From contig CADEFU010000008.1 of assembly GCA_902826695.1 (NCBI GenBank), forward strand, positions 62,001 through 126,000: a DNA stretch of 64,000 nt, read 5' to 3'. The position numbers and the translations under genes are program-made. This stretch comes from an uncultured Alphaproteobacteria bacterium (GTDB lineage Bacteria; Pseudomonadota; Alphaproteobacteria; Micropepsales; Micropepsaceae). Of this stretch, positions 7,113 through 17,107 are shown in pieces. Below the pieces are notes generated by a model, which made no database searches, had not been told where the DNA came from, and worked only from the letters and a program-made list of their open reading frames with translations. Numbering within the stretch: position 1 is the first letter of the stretch; each line of letters begins with the position of its first letter.

Positions 7113-9829
7113 GTCTCTTCAAGTACTTTCTTTTTCGCAGGCGCTTTTTTCGGCGCCGCGGGTTTTGGTTTGTCTTTGGATTCGGCTTTCGCGGTCTTGG
7201 CCGCTTTCGCCGGTTTGGCGTCGGCTTTCGCCTCGCCGTTTGCTTTGGCCGCTTTGGCGGGGGCCTTTGCCGCTTTCTTTTTCTTCTTTTTGCCGCCGCC
7301 CATTTCGGCGCGGGCGCGCAAGAGTTCTACCGCTTGTTCCAGCGTCACGCTTTGCGGGTCGGAGCCTTTCGGCACGTTCGCGTTCGTGTCGCCGTCGGTG
7401 ATGTAGGGGCCGTAGCGGCCGGACATGACCTTCACCACTGCTTTCGATTCAGGGTGGGGTCCAAGTTCTTTCAGCGCTTTCGATTGGGCGAAGCGGCTCT
7501 TCGGATTCGCCTTTTTCTCCGCGAGCACGGTGACCGCGCGGTTCAGGCCGATCGTGAACACGTCCTCTTCGTTCTCGAGGTTCGCGTACATGCCGTCGTG
7601 CAGGATATAAGGTCCGAAGCGGCCGAAGTTGGCCACGATCGGCGTTTGGGTTTCCGGATGTAGGCCCACTTCGCGTGGCAGCGAGAGCAGGCGGAGCGCC
7701 TGTTCCAGTGTAAGCGTGTTGCGGTCAACGCCCTTCGGCAGGCCGGCACGCTTTGGCTTTTCGGCGCCCTTTTCCTTGCTCGCTTCACCGATCTGCAAAT
7801 AGGGGCCGAAACGGCCAGCGCGCATCGTGACGCTGAGACCCGTTTCAGGGTCGATGCCGAGCGCTTTGGTTTCCATCGCCTCGCCGTTGCCGGAGGTCGC
7901 GAGGGGCCTTGTGTAGCTGCACTTGTCCTCGCCTTCGCCCTTGTAATTCGAGCAGCCGATGAAGGCGCCGAACTTGCCGAGACGCAGGCCCAGCGTTCCG
8001 TTCGCGCACATTTTGCATTTGCGCGGGTCGCTGCCGTCGGCGTTGGGCGGGAAGATGTGGTCGCCCAATACCTCGTTCAACGTGTCGAGAACTTGGGTGA
8101 TGCGCAGGTCGCCGATATCTTTGATGGCGGCGTTAAAGCCGCTCCAGAAGTCGGCGAGCAGCTTCGTCCACTTCAGCTTGCCGTCGGAAACAAGGTCGAG
8201 CTGTTCTTCGAGGTCGGCCGTAAAATCGTACTGGACGTAGTGCTCGAAGAAGTTCGTCAAGAACGCGGTGACGAGGAGGCCCTTGTCTTCGGGGATGAAG
8301 CGGCTCTTGTCCATGCGCACGTAAGAACGGTCGCGCAACACTTGCAGGATCGAGGCATAGGTCGACGGACGGCCGATGCCGAGCTCTTCGAGCTTTTTAA
8401 CCAGCGAGGCTTCGGAGAAGCGCGGCGGCGGTTCGGTGAAGTGCTGTTCCGGCTTGATCTCGGCGACGTTCATGCCGTCGCCCTTGGCGACCTTCGGCAG
8501 GCGGGCGCTGTCTTCGTCGTCGGTGGGTTCGTCGCGGCCTTCTTGGTAGAGCGCCAAGAAGCCATCGAACGTCAGAACCGAGCCGTTGGCGCGCAGGGCG
8601 GTGCGGCCGTCGCCGGTTTCGATGTCGACTGTCGTGCGCTCGAACTCGGCCGCTTCCATTTGGCTGGCGACCAGGCGCTTCCAGATCAGGTCGTAGAGGC
8701 GCGCCATATCCGGGTCGAGATCGCGCAGCGATTCCGGCGTGCGCTCGACGTCGGTCGGGCGGATCGCCTCGTGCGCTTCCTGGGCGTTGCGCGTCTTCGA
8801 TTTGTACATGCGCGGACTGTCGGGCATGTGGCGTTGGCTGAAGCGCTTGCCGATCAGCGCGCGCGTGGCGGTCAACGCTTCGGGCGCCACGTCGACGCCG
8901 TCGGTACGCATATAGGTGATGAGTCCGACGGTTTCGCCGCCTACGTCAACGCCTTCATAGAGGCGCTGGGCGATGGTCATCGTGTGCTTTGCCGAGAAGC
9001 CAAGTTTGCGTGCGGCTTCCTGCTGCAGCGTCGAAGTCGTGAAGGGGGGTTGCGGGTTGCGGCGGGCGGGCTTCGACTCGACGTTGGCGACCGAGAACTT
9101 GCCGGCTTCGATCGCTTTGCGTGCGGCTTCAGCTGCGGCTTCGTTCGGCAGCGAGAACTTGTCGAGCTTTTCGCCGTTCAGTTTCGTCAGCCGCGCCGAC
9201 ATGTTTTCGCCGGACGGCGTCTTCAGCTGAGCGTCGACGGTCCAGTATTCCTGCGGCTTGAATTTCTCGATCTCCATCTCGCGTTCGCAGACGATGCGGA
9301 GCGCTACCGACTGCACGCGGCCGGCCGAGCGGGCGCCCGGTAGCTTGCGCCAGAGAATCGGCGAGAGGTTGTAGCCGACGAGATAGTCGAGCGCGCGGCG
9401 GGCGAGATAGGCGTCCACCAATTCGCCATCGATCTGGCGGGGGTTTGCCATCGCCTCGGTGACGGCTGCCTTGGTGATGGCGTTGAAGACGACGCGTTCG
9501 ACGGCGACGTCCTTCATGACCTTCTTATCTCTGAGCACTTCGAGCAAATGCCAGGAAATGGCCTCGCCCTCGCGGTCAGGGTCGGTGGCCAGGATCAGCT
9601 TTTTCGCGCCTTTGACGGCGGCGGCGATCTCGTTGACGTGTTTGCCCGCCCGATCCTGGATCTCCCAGGACATTTTGAAGTCGTTGTCCGGCTGGACAGA
9701 GCCGTCTTCCTCGGCCAGGTCGCGCACGTGTCCGTAGGACGCCAACACCTTATATGTATTGCCGAGGTACTTGTTGATCGTCTTCGCCTTGGCCGGCGAC
9801 TCCACGATCACGACATTGCTTGCGGCCAA
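7109..9829 (-). CDS. topA: DNA topoisomerase I
   Basis: This 906-residue type IA topoisomerase relaxes negative supercoils. It begins with the TOPRIM motif VVIVESPAKAKTI. The active-site tyrosine is in LITYMRTDGVD near residue 317. One four-cysteine zinc ribbon (CKMC...C...C near 610-640) is followed by three topoisomerase C-terminal repeats, each ending in GRFGPY/GRYGPY. The last 60 residues are a Lys/Ala/Pro-rich basic tail. The only fitting start is TTG 9829, without a good ribosome site. A TTGACA at 9894-9899 (minus strand) might belong to its promoter. It lies between dprA and rnr and overlaps rnr by 4 nt. Confidence 0.96.
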   Translation of the reverse strand: MAASNVVIVESPAKAKTINKYLGNTYKVLASYGHVRDLAEEDGSVQPDNDFKMSWEIQDRAGKHVNEIAAAVKGAKKLILATDPDREGEAISWHLLEVLRDKKVMKDVAVERVVFNAITKAAVTEAMANPRQIDGELVDAYLARRALDYLVGYNLSPILWRKLPGARSAGRVQSVALRIVCEREMEIEKFKPQEYWTVDAQLKTPSGENMSARLTKLNGEKLDKFSLPNEAAAEAARKAIEAGKFSVANVESKPARRNPQPPFTTSTLQQEAARKLGFSAKHTMTIAQRLYEGVDVGGETVGLITYMRTDGVDVAPEALTATRALIGKRFSQRHMPDSPRMYKSKTRNAQEAHEAIRPTDVERTPESLRDLDPDMARLYDLIWKRLVASQMEAAEFERTTVDIETGDGRTALRANGSVLTFDGFLALYQEGRDEPTDDEDSARLPKVAKGDGMNVAEIKPEQHFTEPPPRFSEASLVKKLEELGIGRPSTYASILQVLRDRSYVRMDKSRFIPEDKGLLVTAFLTNFFEHYVQYDFTADLEEQLDLVSDGKLKWTKLLADFWSGFNAAIKDIGDLRITQVLDTLNEVLGDHIFPPNADGSDPRKCKMCANGTLGLRLGKFGAFIGCSNYKGEGEDKCSYTRPLATSGNGEAMETKALGIDPETGLSVTMRAGRFGPYLQIGEASKEKGAEKPKRAGLPKGVDRNTLTLEQALRLLSLPREVGLHPETQTPIVANFGRFGPYILHDGMYANLENEEDVFTIGLNRAVTVLAEKKANPKSRFAQSKALKELGPHPESKAVVKVMSGRYGPYITDGDTNANVPKGSDPQSVTLEQAVELLRARAEMGGGKKKKKKAAKAPAKAAKANGEAKADAKPAKAAKTAKAESKDKPKPAAPKKAPAKKKVLEET

Positions 9830-9963
9830 CTCTAACTCTTTTCGTTTGGGGGGCCCTTTTGGGGGCGGGACACTGGTCTGAATCTGGTTAGGGTGTCAAC
9901 CAACGGCAATGTGGGGCGGTGTCGCCGCTCTGAAAAACTTAGATAATTCAAATTGTTAAATCA

Positions 9964-11070
9964 TTAACATCCGGCGGATATCGAAATGCGCTGCCCGGGA
10001 TGGCGGGTGAGTTGACCGGCGAATTCTAGGTCCAAGAGGGCGGCCGAGACCTCCGCCGGCGATGCGCCGAGCAGTCGAACCAGCTCGTCAATTTCAACCG
10101 GGGCGGGTCCTACTTTCTTTAAGATTTCACGCTGCAACTCGTCGGTGTTTTGGAGGATGGCGGCGGCAATCTGCGAGGACTTTTTCGGTGGCTTGGTAAC
10201 CAGTTGGCTGGGGCCGAGCGCGTTCAAAACGTCCTCCGCGCTCTCGGTCAGGATCGCACCTTGGCGGAGCAGACCGTTGGTGCCCTTGGCACGTGGGTCA
10301 AGCGGCGAGCCGGGTACCGCGAAGACATCGCGGCCTTGTTCGCCGGCGAGGCGGGCGGTGATGAGTGAGCCTGAATTCAATGTCGCTTCGACGACGACAA
10401 CGCCGCGGGCGAGCCCCGAGATGATGCGGTTGCGGCGCGGGAAGTGCTGCGCGGTCGGCTGGAGGCCCGTCGGCATTTCGGAGATGACGGCGCCCTTCGC
10501 CGCGATCTCTTCGTGCAGCGCCCGATTCTCCGGCGGATAAACGACGTCGATGCCGCCGGCCATTACGGCGACGGTGCCGGTGGGGAGGCTGCCTTTGTGT
10601 GCGGCTGTGTCGATGCCGCGCGCCAGGCCGGAAGCGATGACCATGCCGGCGGCCCCTAAGTCGCGCGCGATGTCTCGCGCGAAACGCTGACCGAGGGCCG
10701 AGGCATTGCGCGCGCCCACAATCGCGATCGTGTCGCGCGCGAACAGTTTTGCGTTGCCGCGCACGGTGACGATCGGCGGTGGCGCGTCCAGTTCGGTGAG
10801 ACCGCGCGGATAGTCGGGCTCGCCGTGGGCGATCAATCGCGCGCTGGCTTTTTCGGTCAGCTCCAGCTCGCGCAGGGCATCTTGTTCGGGTAGCAGTTTC
10901 ACGGGGCGGTTGGACTTGCGCGTGAGCGCCGGCAGTGCGGCGATCGACGTCAGCGCATCACCGTAGCGCTCAAGCAGCGCCCAGAACGTCACGGCACCGA
11001 CGTTGGTGGCGCGGATCAGGCGCAGGCGCGCCAGGCGTTCCTTCTCGCTGAGCGTGGTCGTGTCGTCCAT
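9964..11070 (-). CDS. dprA: DNA processing protein DprA
   Basis: This 368-residue protein loads RecA on incoming single-stranded DNA during transformation and recombination. The Rossmann-like core has IVGARNASALG and SGLARGIDTAAHKG (about residues 115-165), which bind DNA. A C-terminal winged-helix domain (PVEIDELVRLLGASPAEV) follows. It lies in the pyrBC-plsY-dprA-topA-rnr series common in Alphaproteobacteria. A 134-nt gap with an AT-rich palindrome (GTTAA/TTAAC) at its stop codon separates it from topA. Confidence 0.94.
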   Translation of the reverse strand: MDDTTTLSEKERLARLRLIRATNVGAVTFWALLERYGDALTSIAALPALTRKSNRPVKLLPEQDALRELELTEKASARLIAHGEPDYPRGLTELDAPPPIVTVRGNAKLFARDTIAIVGARNASALGQRFARDIARDLGAAGMVIASGLARGIDTAAHKGSLPTGTVAVMAGGIDVVYPPENRALHEEIAAKGAVISEMPTGLQPTAQHFPRRNRIISGLARGVVVVEATLNSGSLITARLAGEQGRDVFAVPGSPLDPRAKGTNGLLRQGAILTESAEDVLNALGPSQLVTKPPKKSSQIAAAILQNTDELQREILKKVGPAPVEIDELVRLLGASPAEVSAALLDLEFAGQLTRHPGQRISISAGC

Positions 11071-11124
11071 TGACTTGAATCAAAGCGCGGTGGAGCCGGG
11101 GTAGGCGAACCTTTCGCCTCGTTC

Positions 11125-11132
11125 AAAGGAGG
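11125..11132 (+). promoter_or_regulatory. Ribosome binding site of the 34-residue gene
   Basis: AAAGGAGG, nearly identical to the anti-16S complement, lies 6 nt before ATG 11139. It is the strongest reason to accept the small gene behind it. Confidence 0.8.
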
Positions 11133-11138
11133 ATGCTT

Positions 11139-11243
11139 ATGGAATCGGGCGAGATGATGTTCGTTTGGGCCGTCGTCGGGGCTATGATGATCTTCGCGGG
11201 TACACTGTTTACTGTGACCTGGGTGACGAATAGCCGAAAATAG
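11139..11243 (+). CDS. Small single-pass membrane protein, 34 residues
   Basis: The frame encodes MESGEMMFVWAVVGAMMIFA followed by GTLFTVTWVTNSRK. An acidic N-terminus, one hydrophobic helix of about 20 residues and a basic C-terminus suggest an inner-membrane peptide with its C-terminus in the cytoplasm. The ribosome site AAAGGAGG at ideal spacing supports translation. It is on the strand opposite to plsY and dprA, sitting in their intergenic gap with its stop 6 nt from the plsY stop. I do not recognise a family. It could be a small regulator or stabiliser of a membrane enzyme; nothing in the sequence fixes its role. Confidence 0.7.
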   Translation: MESGEMMFVWAVVGAMMIFAGTLFTVTWVTNSRK

Positions 11244-11249
11244 GCCGTC

Positions 11250-11837
11250 TCAGGCCTTCTTCTGACCGATTCGCGGCTCTTCGCCCTTCATCAGACGGGC
11301 GATGTTTTCGCGGTGGGTAACGAAGACGAGCGCGGCCAAAATCACCGAGCCAGCGGTGTAGAGCCATGGGCCGAAGAACGCCATGAAGATCGGCGCGGCA
11401 ACGGCGGCGACTAGCGCCGAAAGCGACGAGATTCTGGTGATTGCGACGCTAGCAAGCCAGGTCCCGAACGAGAGGGCGGCGACCGGCCAACTCAGCACGG
11501 CCAAGATGCCGAGACAGGTAGCGACGCCCTTGCCACCCTTGAAGTTCAGCCAGACCGGGAAGATGTGACCGGCGAATGCGCCGAGTGCGGCGGCCACCGC
11601 CGGCATGTCGCCGAACTGCTTGGCGACCAGTACGGCGACGACGCCTTTGCCGACATCGCCGACTAACGTGAGGGCGGTCGCGAGTTTGTTTCCGGTGCGC
11701 AGGACGTTCGTCGTGCCGACGTTGCCGGAGCCGACTTGGCGGATGTCGCCGAGGCCGAACGCTTGGGTCACGATGTAGGCGAACGGGATCGAGCCGAGGA
11801 GATAGCCGCCTGCGAGGGCGAGAAGCGCGTCGAGCAT
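11250..11837 (-). CDS. plsY: Acyl-phosphate glycerol-3-phosphate acyltransferase
   Basis: This 195-residue multipass inner-membrane enzyme transfers an acyl group from acyl phosphate to glycerol-3-phosphate, the first step of phospholipid synthesis. All three PlsY motifs are visible: GSIPFAYIV, GSGNVGTTNVLR and NFKGGKGVATCLG. Five or more transmembrane segments are expected. Its ATG follows directly on the pyrC stop (TAGATG), so translation is coupled. The length is normal. Confidence 0.96.
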   Translation of the reverse strand: MLDALLALAGGYLLGSIPFAYIVTQAFGLGDIRQVGSGNVGTTNVLRTGNKLATALTLVGDVGKGVVAVLVAKQFGDMPAVAAALGAFAGHIFPVWLNFKGGKGVATCLGILAVLSWPVAALSFGTWLASVAITRISSLSALVAAVAAPIFMAFFGPWLYTAGSVILAALVFVTHRENIARLMKGEEPRIGQKKA

Positions 11838-13127
11838 CTAGGTCGCCTGAAAGACCGTGGTTCCGGCAACCATTGTGCGGGACACGCGGCCTTGCATCAA
11901 CCGGCCTTTGAACGGCGAGTTTTTGGACCGGGAGCGGAATTCGCTCGGGTCGATTTTGCGTGGGGCGCCAGGGTCGAAGACGATGAGGTCGGCCGGTGCG
12001 CCTTTGGTCAAGCGGCCCGCAGGCAAGCGCAGCAGGTTTGCTGGCGCAAGGCTCAGGCGGCGCAGGACGTCGATCAGCGAGACGCCCGCTTCGTGGTGCG
12101 CGGACAGTGCTGCCGGCAGTAGCGTCTCAAGACCGACGGCGCCGTAGGCGGCTTGCGCGAACGGCAGGCGCTTGGTTTCGGGGGCTTGCGGGTCGTGGCT
12201 GGAGACGATCGCGTCGATCGTACCGGAACGCACGCCTTCCACCATCGCTTTGCGGTCGTCTTCGGTGCGGAGCGCGGGCGAGACCTTGGCAAAGGTCTTG
12301 TATTCGCCGACGTCTTGTTCGTTCAGCACCAGGTGGTGCGCGGAGACGGCACAGGTGACGGGCAGGCCCCTCGCTTTCGCTTTTGCGATAACTTCGAGGG
12401 CGGCTGCGGTCGAGACTTGGCCGAGGTGGTAACGGGCGCCGGTGAGTTCGACGAGGCGCATATCGCGTTCGACGATAATTGCCTCGGCTGCTGCCGGGAT
12501 GCCGCCCAGCCCCATGCGCGCGGCGAAGGCGCCTTCGTTCATGTGACCGACGGCGGCAAGCGCCGGGTCTTCCGCATGCGCGATCACGAGTGCGTCGTAA
12601 TTTGCTGCATAAGTGAGACAGCGGCGCATGATCAGGGTCGAGGCGATCGTGCGGTCGGCGTCGGTGAAGGCGACGGCGCCGGCTTCCTGCAAAAGGCCGA
12701 TCTCGGCCATCAGGGCGCCTTCGAGACCTTGGGTCAGCGCGGCGCAGGGATAGACGTTGACCTTTGCGTTCGCGGCGGCGCGGCGCTTGATGAAGTCGAC
12801 GAGCGCGGCATCATCAATCACGGGGTCTGTGACTGGCATCATCGCGAAGGACGTAACGCCGCCTGCGGCTGCGGACTCACCGGCGGACGCCAGCGTTTCG
12901 CGGTGTTCGGCGCCCGGTTCGCCGGTGAAGACGCGCAGGTCGATCAGGCCGGGGCCAAGGACTTGGCCGGCGCAATCGATGACGTCGGCGTTTGCGGGCC
13001 GGCTGTCATTGAAGAGGCGCGGGCCGACGTCGGCGATTTTGCCGCCTTCGACCAGCAATCCGCCGGGTGCATCGAGGTTCGTCGCGGGGTCGATGAGGCG
13101 CGCGTTGATGAAGGCGGTGCGCTTCAT
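11838..13127 (-). CDS. pyrC: Dihydroorotase-like protein PyrC, probably non-catalytic
   Basis: This 429-residue amidohydrolase-fold protein lies next to pyrB and its start overlaps the pyrB stop (ATGA). In active class I dihydroorotases the sequence DxHxH provides the first metal ligands; here it is DLRVF. The histidine of HxxHVS is Gln (HLGQVS), and the TDHAPH aspartate position reads SSHDPQ. HAED and the FTDAD aspartate remain. The loss of most ligands suggests a PyrC' subunit that scaffolds aspartate carbamoyltransferase, as known for PyrC' of Pseudomonas. An active dihydroorotase would then be encoded elsewhere. The frame is open upstream to 13586, but that part lies over pyrB and is not coding. 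Confidence 0.88.
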   Translation of the reverse strand: MKRTAFINARLIDPATNLDAPGGLLVEGGKIADVGPRLFNDSRPANADVIDCAGQVLGPGLIDLRVFTGEPGAEHRETLASAGESAAAGGVTSFAMMPVTDPVIDDAALVDFIKRRAAANAKVNVYPCAALTQGLEGALMAEIGLLQEAGAVAFTDADRTIASTLIMRRCLTYAANYDALVIAHAEDPALAAVGHMNEGAFAARMGLGGIPAAAEAIIVERDMRLVELTGARYHLGQVSTAAALEVIAKAKARGLPVTCAVSAHHLVLNEQDVGEYKTFAKVSPALRTEDDRKAMVEGVRSGTIDAIVSSHDPQAPETKRLPFAQAAYGAVGLETLLPAALSAHHEAGVSLIDVLRRLSLAPANLLRLPAGRLTKGAPADLIVFDPGAPRKIDPSEFRSRSKNSPFKGRLMQGRVSRTMVAGTTVFQAT

Positions 13128-14074
13128 TGCTTGCGCTCCGCGTTCGGGAGCTGGCGCGACAGCGCGTCGAGCACGGCCATGCGGGCGGCGACGCCCATTT
13201 CGACTTGTTCGTGGATCAGGCTGCGGTCGATGTCGTCGGCGATGGCGCTGTCGATTTCGACGCCGCGGTTCATCGGGCCCGGATGCATGACGAGCGCGCC
13301 GGGTTTGGCGAGCGCGAGTTTCTCGCGGTCGAGGCCGTAGAAATGGAAGTACTCGCGCTGCGACGGAAGGAAAGCGCCGGTCATGCGCTCCATCTGCACG
13401 CGCAGCATCATGACGATGTCGGCGCCTTTGATACCTTCGCGCATGTCGTGGAAGACTTCGGCGCCCCAGGTGGCGGCGCCGGAAGGCATCAGCGTGCGCG
13501 GGGCGACGAGGCGGACGCGGGCGCCGAGCTTCGTCAGCAGGTGAACGTTCGAGCGGGCGACGCGGCTGTGCAGAACGTCGCCGCAAATCGCGACGGTGAG
13601 GCCCTCGATCTTGCCCAGGCGGCGGCGGATCGTGAGGGCGTCGAGCAGGGCTTGTGTCGGGTGTTCGTGCGCGCCGTCACCAGCGTTGACGACGGAGCAG
13701 GAGACCTTGTCGGCCAGGAGTGCGACAGCGCCCGAATCCTGATGGCGGATGACAATGATGTCGGGGCGCATCGCGTTGAGGGTCGTCGCCGTGTCGATCA
13801 GCGTCTCGCCCTTTTTTAACGACGACTGGTTGACCGACATGTTCATCGTGTCGGCGCCGAGGCGCTTGCCGGCGAGTTCGAACGAGGACTGGGTCCGGGT
13901 TGAGGGCTCGAAGAAGAGGTTGATCAGCGTGCGGCCGCGGAGCGTGTCGCGCTTTTTGCTGACTTGGCGGTTGAGATCGACGTACTCGGCGCCCAAGTCC
14001 AGCAACGACTCGATCTCTTGGCGCGTCAAAGGCGCGATGGCGAGTAGGTGTTGGCGGGCGAACAAGCCGGTCAT
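13124..14074 (-). CDS. pyrB: Aspartate carbamoyltransferase catalytic subunit
   Basis: This 316-residue cytoplasmic enzyme condenses carbamoyl phosphate with aspartate in pyrimidine synthesis. The carbamoyl-phosphate loop [13 protein letters not shown] (about residues 55-67), [12 protein letters not shown] and the C-terminal [11 protein letters not shown] are all present. No regulatory pyrI is nearby, which fits the class with a PyrC/PyrC' partner encoded downstream. It is the first gene of the series pyrB-pyrC-plsY. Confidence 0.96.
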   Translation of the reverse strand: MTGLFARQHLLAIAPLTRQEIESLLDLGAEYVDLNRQVSKKRDTLRGRTLINLFFEPSTRTQSSFELAGKRLGADTMNMSVNQSSLKKGETLIDTATTLNAMRPDIIVIRHQDSGAVALLADKVSCSVVNAGDGAHEHPTQALLDALTIRRRLGKIEGLTVAICGDVLHSRVARSNVHLLTKLGARVRLVAPRTLMPSGAATWGAEVFHDMREGIKGADIVMMLRVQMERMTGAFLPSQREYFHFYGLDREKLALAKPGALVMHPGPMNRGVEIDSAIADDIDRSLIHEQVEMGVAARMAVLDALSRQLPNAERKQ

Positions 14075-14119
14075 CGCGGGGTGGGTATAGGGGGGGGCTC
14101 CGCCTCACGCAAGGCGTGA

Positions 14120-15031
14120 TCAGGTTAAAACCCACAACATGATTGGCATGGTTAGCATTGCCGCCAGCGTTTGCGCGGTCGTTATGTTCGCCATCAAGGG
14201 GGCATCGCCGCCGAGCTGGCGGGCGAGGATGTAGGACGACGGCGCGCCTGGGACCGCGGCGCAGATCAGGGCCGCGACTTGGGCCGGGCCTGTCACGTCA
14301 AGAGCGCTGGCGCCCACCGCCACGAGCACCGGCATGACCGCGAGCTTGAGCAGCATTGCTGTTACGACGGGCGAGGGCCGGCTGAGCGCGTTTTGCAGGT
14401 CGAGGCTGGCGCCGACGGCCAACAGGCCCAGAGGCAACGCCGCTTTGCCGAGAAGGTCTATTGTCGTGGTGGCGACCTTCGGAAGCGGCAGGCCGATCGC
14501 CTGCACGGCGATACCCGCGATGCAGGCGAGGATCAGCGGGTTCATCGCGAGTTGGCGCGCGAGCGTAGCGACGTTCGCGCTCTGGCCGTTGTTGCGCATG
14601 AGCACGACGACGCAGAGCAGGTTGGCGAGCGGCACCATGACGGCGACGGCTATGGCGATCAGCGCCAGGCCCGGTTGGCCGAGGACGGCGCCGATGGCGC
14701 CGAGCGCGACGTAGCTGTTCCAGCGCACGGCGCCTTGAAACAGGCTGGTGAAGGCGGGGCCATCGAGCGTGAGAATGCTCTTAAAGGGGAAGGTGAGGGC
14801 GGCCATCACCAGCATGGCGCCCGCGAGTAGGAGCGCCATGCGCCCGACAGGTTGGTTGGCGAAATCGGCAAATGCGATTGCGCCGAACAGGAAGCAGGGG
14901 AAGAGGACGAAGTAGGTCAGCTGTTCTACGGCACGCCAGCCTTCTTCGGGCAGGAAGGCGAGGCGGCGCAGCACGGCGCCGAGTGCGATGATGGCGAAGA
15001 CGGGGATCAAGGCGGCGACGACTTCGATCAT
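14120..15031 (-). CDS. AEC family transporter
   Basis: This 303-residue integral membrane protein has about ten hydrophobic segments and the auxin-efflux-carrier family layout: two five-helix halves split by a loop around MRNNGQSANVATLARQLAMN. Bacterial members export or exchange small organic acids or amino acids; the substrate here is not evident. Its ATG overlaps the stop of the upstream MFS gene by 4 nt, so the two transporters are co-translated. Confidence 0.85.
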   Translation of the reverse strand: MIEVVAALIPVFAIIALGAVLRRLAFLPEEGWRAVEQLTYFVLFPCFLFGAIAFADFANQPVGRMALLLAGAMLVMAALTFPFKSILTLDGPAFTSLFQGAVRWNSYVALGAIGAVLGQPGLALIAIAVAVMVPLANLLCVVVLMRNNGQSANVATLARQLAMNPLILACIAGIAVQAIGLPLPKVATTTIDLLGKAALPLGLLAVGASLDLQNALSRPSPVVTAMLLKLAVMPVLVAVGASALDVTGPAQVAALICAAVPGAPSSYILARQLGGDAPLMANITTAQTLAAMLTMPIMLWVLT

Positions 15032-16275
15032 GCTTTTTCGGCCGCGATGTCTTCGAGTGTTTTGCGCGCGGGTTCGGGCAAGAAGAACACCGGCACGAGG
15101 CAGAGCGGCGCCAGTATGGCGAGCGTCGCGATTGCCGGGCCATGCGAGCCGAAATAGAGGAACAGCTCGCGCTCAACGACAAAGGCTAGAATCCCACCGA
15201 AGAGCGATGACATGAAGCGGATCGCCGCCGCCAGGCTGCGGTGCGAGGTCGGAAAGAGTTCGGCGCCGAGCGATGCGATCAGAACATCGGCCGCGAGCAA
15301 CGCGAACAGACCCGTGGTCCAGAACAGCACCAGCCAAGGGCCGCTTGCCCAGGAGAAAAACAGCCCGAAGCTTATCGCTTTTATCAACACCGAGACGGCA
15401 ATGACCGAGCGTCTGCCATACTTGTCGCTGAGCGTGCCTGCAGTCGTGGTGCCCAGGATAGCGACGAAACCCGCGCCAAGGACCAAGGTGCTCACTTGCC
15501 AGGGGAGCCATTGGTGCGTGGTCTGCAGATAGGACGATGCCAATGGGACTGCGGTTCCGACCGCGATGCCGAACAAGATGCACAGTGTGACCAGCAGCGC
15601 GAGCCGGTCGGGGTAGCTGCGCACGAGACTCATCAGCGGGCCAACCGAGCTTTGCGTGCGCTCTTGAAAGCGGCGTGTCTCCGGCAGCGCGCGGCGCGCC
15701 CAGAGCAGCCAAAGAAGCGGGATGGCGCCGAGCGCGTAGATCGCGCGCCAGCCGAACGGGAGCTGGTTTACGAGCGCGAATACGAGCGCGGCGGCGCCGC
15801 CGCCCAGAGCGCCCAATGCGCCGAGCTGACCTGCAGCCCAGCCGCGCGTTCGTTCGGAGAACTCCTCGGCGATTACGACCATGCAGAGGATTTCTTCGGT
15901 GTAGATGAAAATGCGTGCGATGGTTTGTGCCGCGATGAATTCTTCCAGCGACTGGGCGAAAGCCGTCCAGACCGTCGTCACGGCGGCGCCGGCGAGCGTG
16001 ATCATCAGCAGATTGCGCCGGCCGATGCGGTCGGCGAGATAGGCGAGCGCGAGCGCCGGGATGACCCCTAGTCGGAAGATCGCGATAACGATGCCGATGT
16101 CTTCTTCCGGGATCGCGAAGCTTGCTTGGATCTGTTTGGCCGCGAAGCCGTAGATGTTCACGTCGTAGCCGGCGATGAAGTAGGCGGCGCCGACGAGCAA
16201 CAGCAGGTTGCGATGCTCGCGCGGGATAGGCTCGGGCGGGCGGATGTAGATGCGGCGGAACAACTGGCCGAGCAT
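15028..16275 (-). CDS. MFS transporter, sugar-porter-like
   Basis: This 415-residue protein has 12 expected transmembrane segments. The first cytoplasmic loop contains [12 protein letters not shown], and the equivalent loop of the second half contains [12 protein letters not shown], both marks of the sugar/metabolite porter branch of the MFS. The N-terminal region begins [20 protein letters not shown] and is cytoplasmic. The ATG shares one base with the ruvX stop, and the AEC transporter follows with a 4-nt overlap. The substrate is unknown. Confidence 0.88.
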   Translation of the reverse strand: MLGQLFRRIYIRPPEPIPREHRNLLLLVGAAYFIAGYDVNIYGFAAKQIQASFAIPEEDIGIVIAIFRLGVIPALALAYLADRIGRRNLLMITLAGAAVTTVWTAFAQSLEEFIAAQTIARIFIYTEEILCMVVIAEEFSERTRGWAAGQLGALGALGGGAAALVFALVNQLPFGWRAIYALGAIPLLWLLWARRALPETRRFQERTQSSVGPLMSLVRSYPDRLALLVTLCILFGIAVGTAVPLASSYLQTTHQWLPWQVSTLVLGAGFVAILGTTTAGTLSDKYGRRSVIAVSVLIKAISFGLFFSWASGPWLVLFWTTGLFALLAADVLIASLGAELFPTSHRSLAAAIRFMSSLFGGILAFVVERELFLYFGSHGPAIATLAILAPLCLVPVFFLPEPARKTLEDIAAEKA

Positions 16276-16739
16276 CAGGTGCGCCTCGTCGCGTCAAGGA
16301 CGCCTTGCAGGATGAAGGCGGCTGCCATCTTGTCGACCACTTCCTTGCGCTTGGCGCGCGACACGTCGGCCTCGATCAGCGTGCGGGTGACGGCGGTGGT
16401 CGACAGGCGCTCGTCCCAGAACAGGATCGGGAGGTCGTGCTTCTTCTCGAAGTTGCGGGCGAAGGCGCGGGCTGACTGGGCGCTTGGGCCCTCGGTGCCG
16501 TTCATGTTCAGAGGCAGGCCGATCACGAGGCCCCCGACTGCATGTTTTTTGATCAGGGCGATCAGAGCCTCGGCATCCGTGGTGAACTTTCCGCGCGGGA
16601 GCGTCTCGAAAGGGGTTGCAACCGTGCGCAACACGTCCGAGAGCGCGATGCCGATCGTCTTCTCGCCGAGGTCCAGGCCGAACAGGCGCTCGCCGGGCTT
16701 CAACAATTCGGCCAGTTCGGCGGGGGTTTTGACGATCAC
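16275..16739 (-). CDS. ruvX: Putative pre-16S rRNA nuclease / Holliday junction resolvase
   Basis: This RNase H-like YqgF-family nuclease is 154 residues long from GTG 16739. The catalytic aspartate is in [30 protein letters not shown] and [13 protein letters not shown] follow, and the last acidic residue is in [11 protein letters not shown]. The GTG start makes the N-terminus [20 protein letters not shown], which matches the usual family start. An upstream GTG at 16805 would add 22 unconserved residues; neither has a clear ribosome site. The gene is divergent from gatC with an 80-nt gap that must hold both promoters. Confidence 0.92.
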   Translation of the reverse strand: MIVKTPAELAELLKPGERLFGLDLGEKTIGIALSDVLRTVATPFETLPRGKFTTDAEALIALIKKHAVGGLVIGLPLNMNGTEGPSAQSARAFARNFEKKHDLPILFWDERLSTTAVTRTLIEADVSRAKRKEVVDKMAAAFILQGVLDATRRT

Positions 16740-16819
16740 GAAGGGTGGCAGCTCGCGCCTTGCAACGGGTGGTCTTGGTTGGTAGCAAAGCCCCCGTTCC
16801 ACCACAAGAAATCGATCTC

Positions 16820-17107
16820 ATGTCCGTCGATAAAGACACTGTTAGGCGCGTGGCGCGGCTTGCGCGGCTTGCGTTTCCCGAAGAGCGGCTGGAGCCCATG
16901 GCCAAGGAGCTCAACACCATTTTGGCTTGGGTCGAGCAATTGAACGAGGTCGACACGTCGAAGGTCGAGCCGATGACGAGCGTCGTGACCATGTCGCTCA
17001 AGATGCGGGACGATGTGGTGACCGACGGCGCGCGGGCTGAGGCCGTGGTGCAGAACGCGCCACTTGGCGAAGACAACTACTTTGCGGTGCCGAAGGTGGT
17101 CGAATGA
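16820..17107 (+). CDS. gatC: Aspartyl/glutamyl-tRNA amidotransferase subunit C
   Basis: This 95-residue small subunit begins [20 protein letters not shown] and ends with the acidic, Asp/Pro-containing region that wraps between GatA and GatB. It stabilises the GatCAB complex that amidates mischarged Glu-tRNA(Gln) and Asp-tRNA(Asn). The start at 16820 is chosen because family homology begins there, although the frame is open to 16745. Its stop overlaps the gatA start (ATGA). Confidence 0.95.
   Translation: MSVDKDTVRRVARLARLAFPEERLEPMAKELNTILAWVEQLNEVDTSKVEPMTSVVTMSLKMRDDVVTDGARAEAVVQNAPLGEDNYFAVPKVVE

Noticed and set aside
8057..9343. 428-codon plus-strand open frame
   Set aside because: It lies antisense within topA, whose domains are intact; the composition is that of a shadow frame.
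9951..9974. GTTAA/TTAAC palindrome at the dprA stop codon
   Set aside because: The 5-bp arms in an AT-rich stretch could arise by chance, and it does not sit at a recognisable promoter.
12153..13340. 395-codon plus-strand open frame
   Set aside because: Antisense to pyrC and pyrB, both with clear homology.
13128..13586. Upstream extension of the pyrC frame
   Set aside because: It reads through pyrB in another frame as Arg/Pro-rich sequence; homology starts at ATG 13127, which overlaps the pyrB stop.
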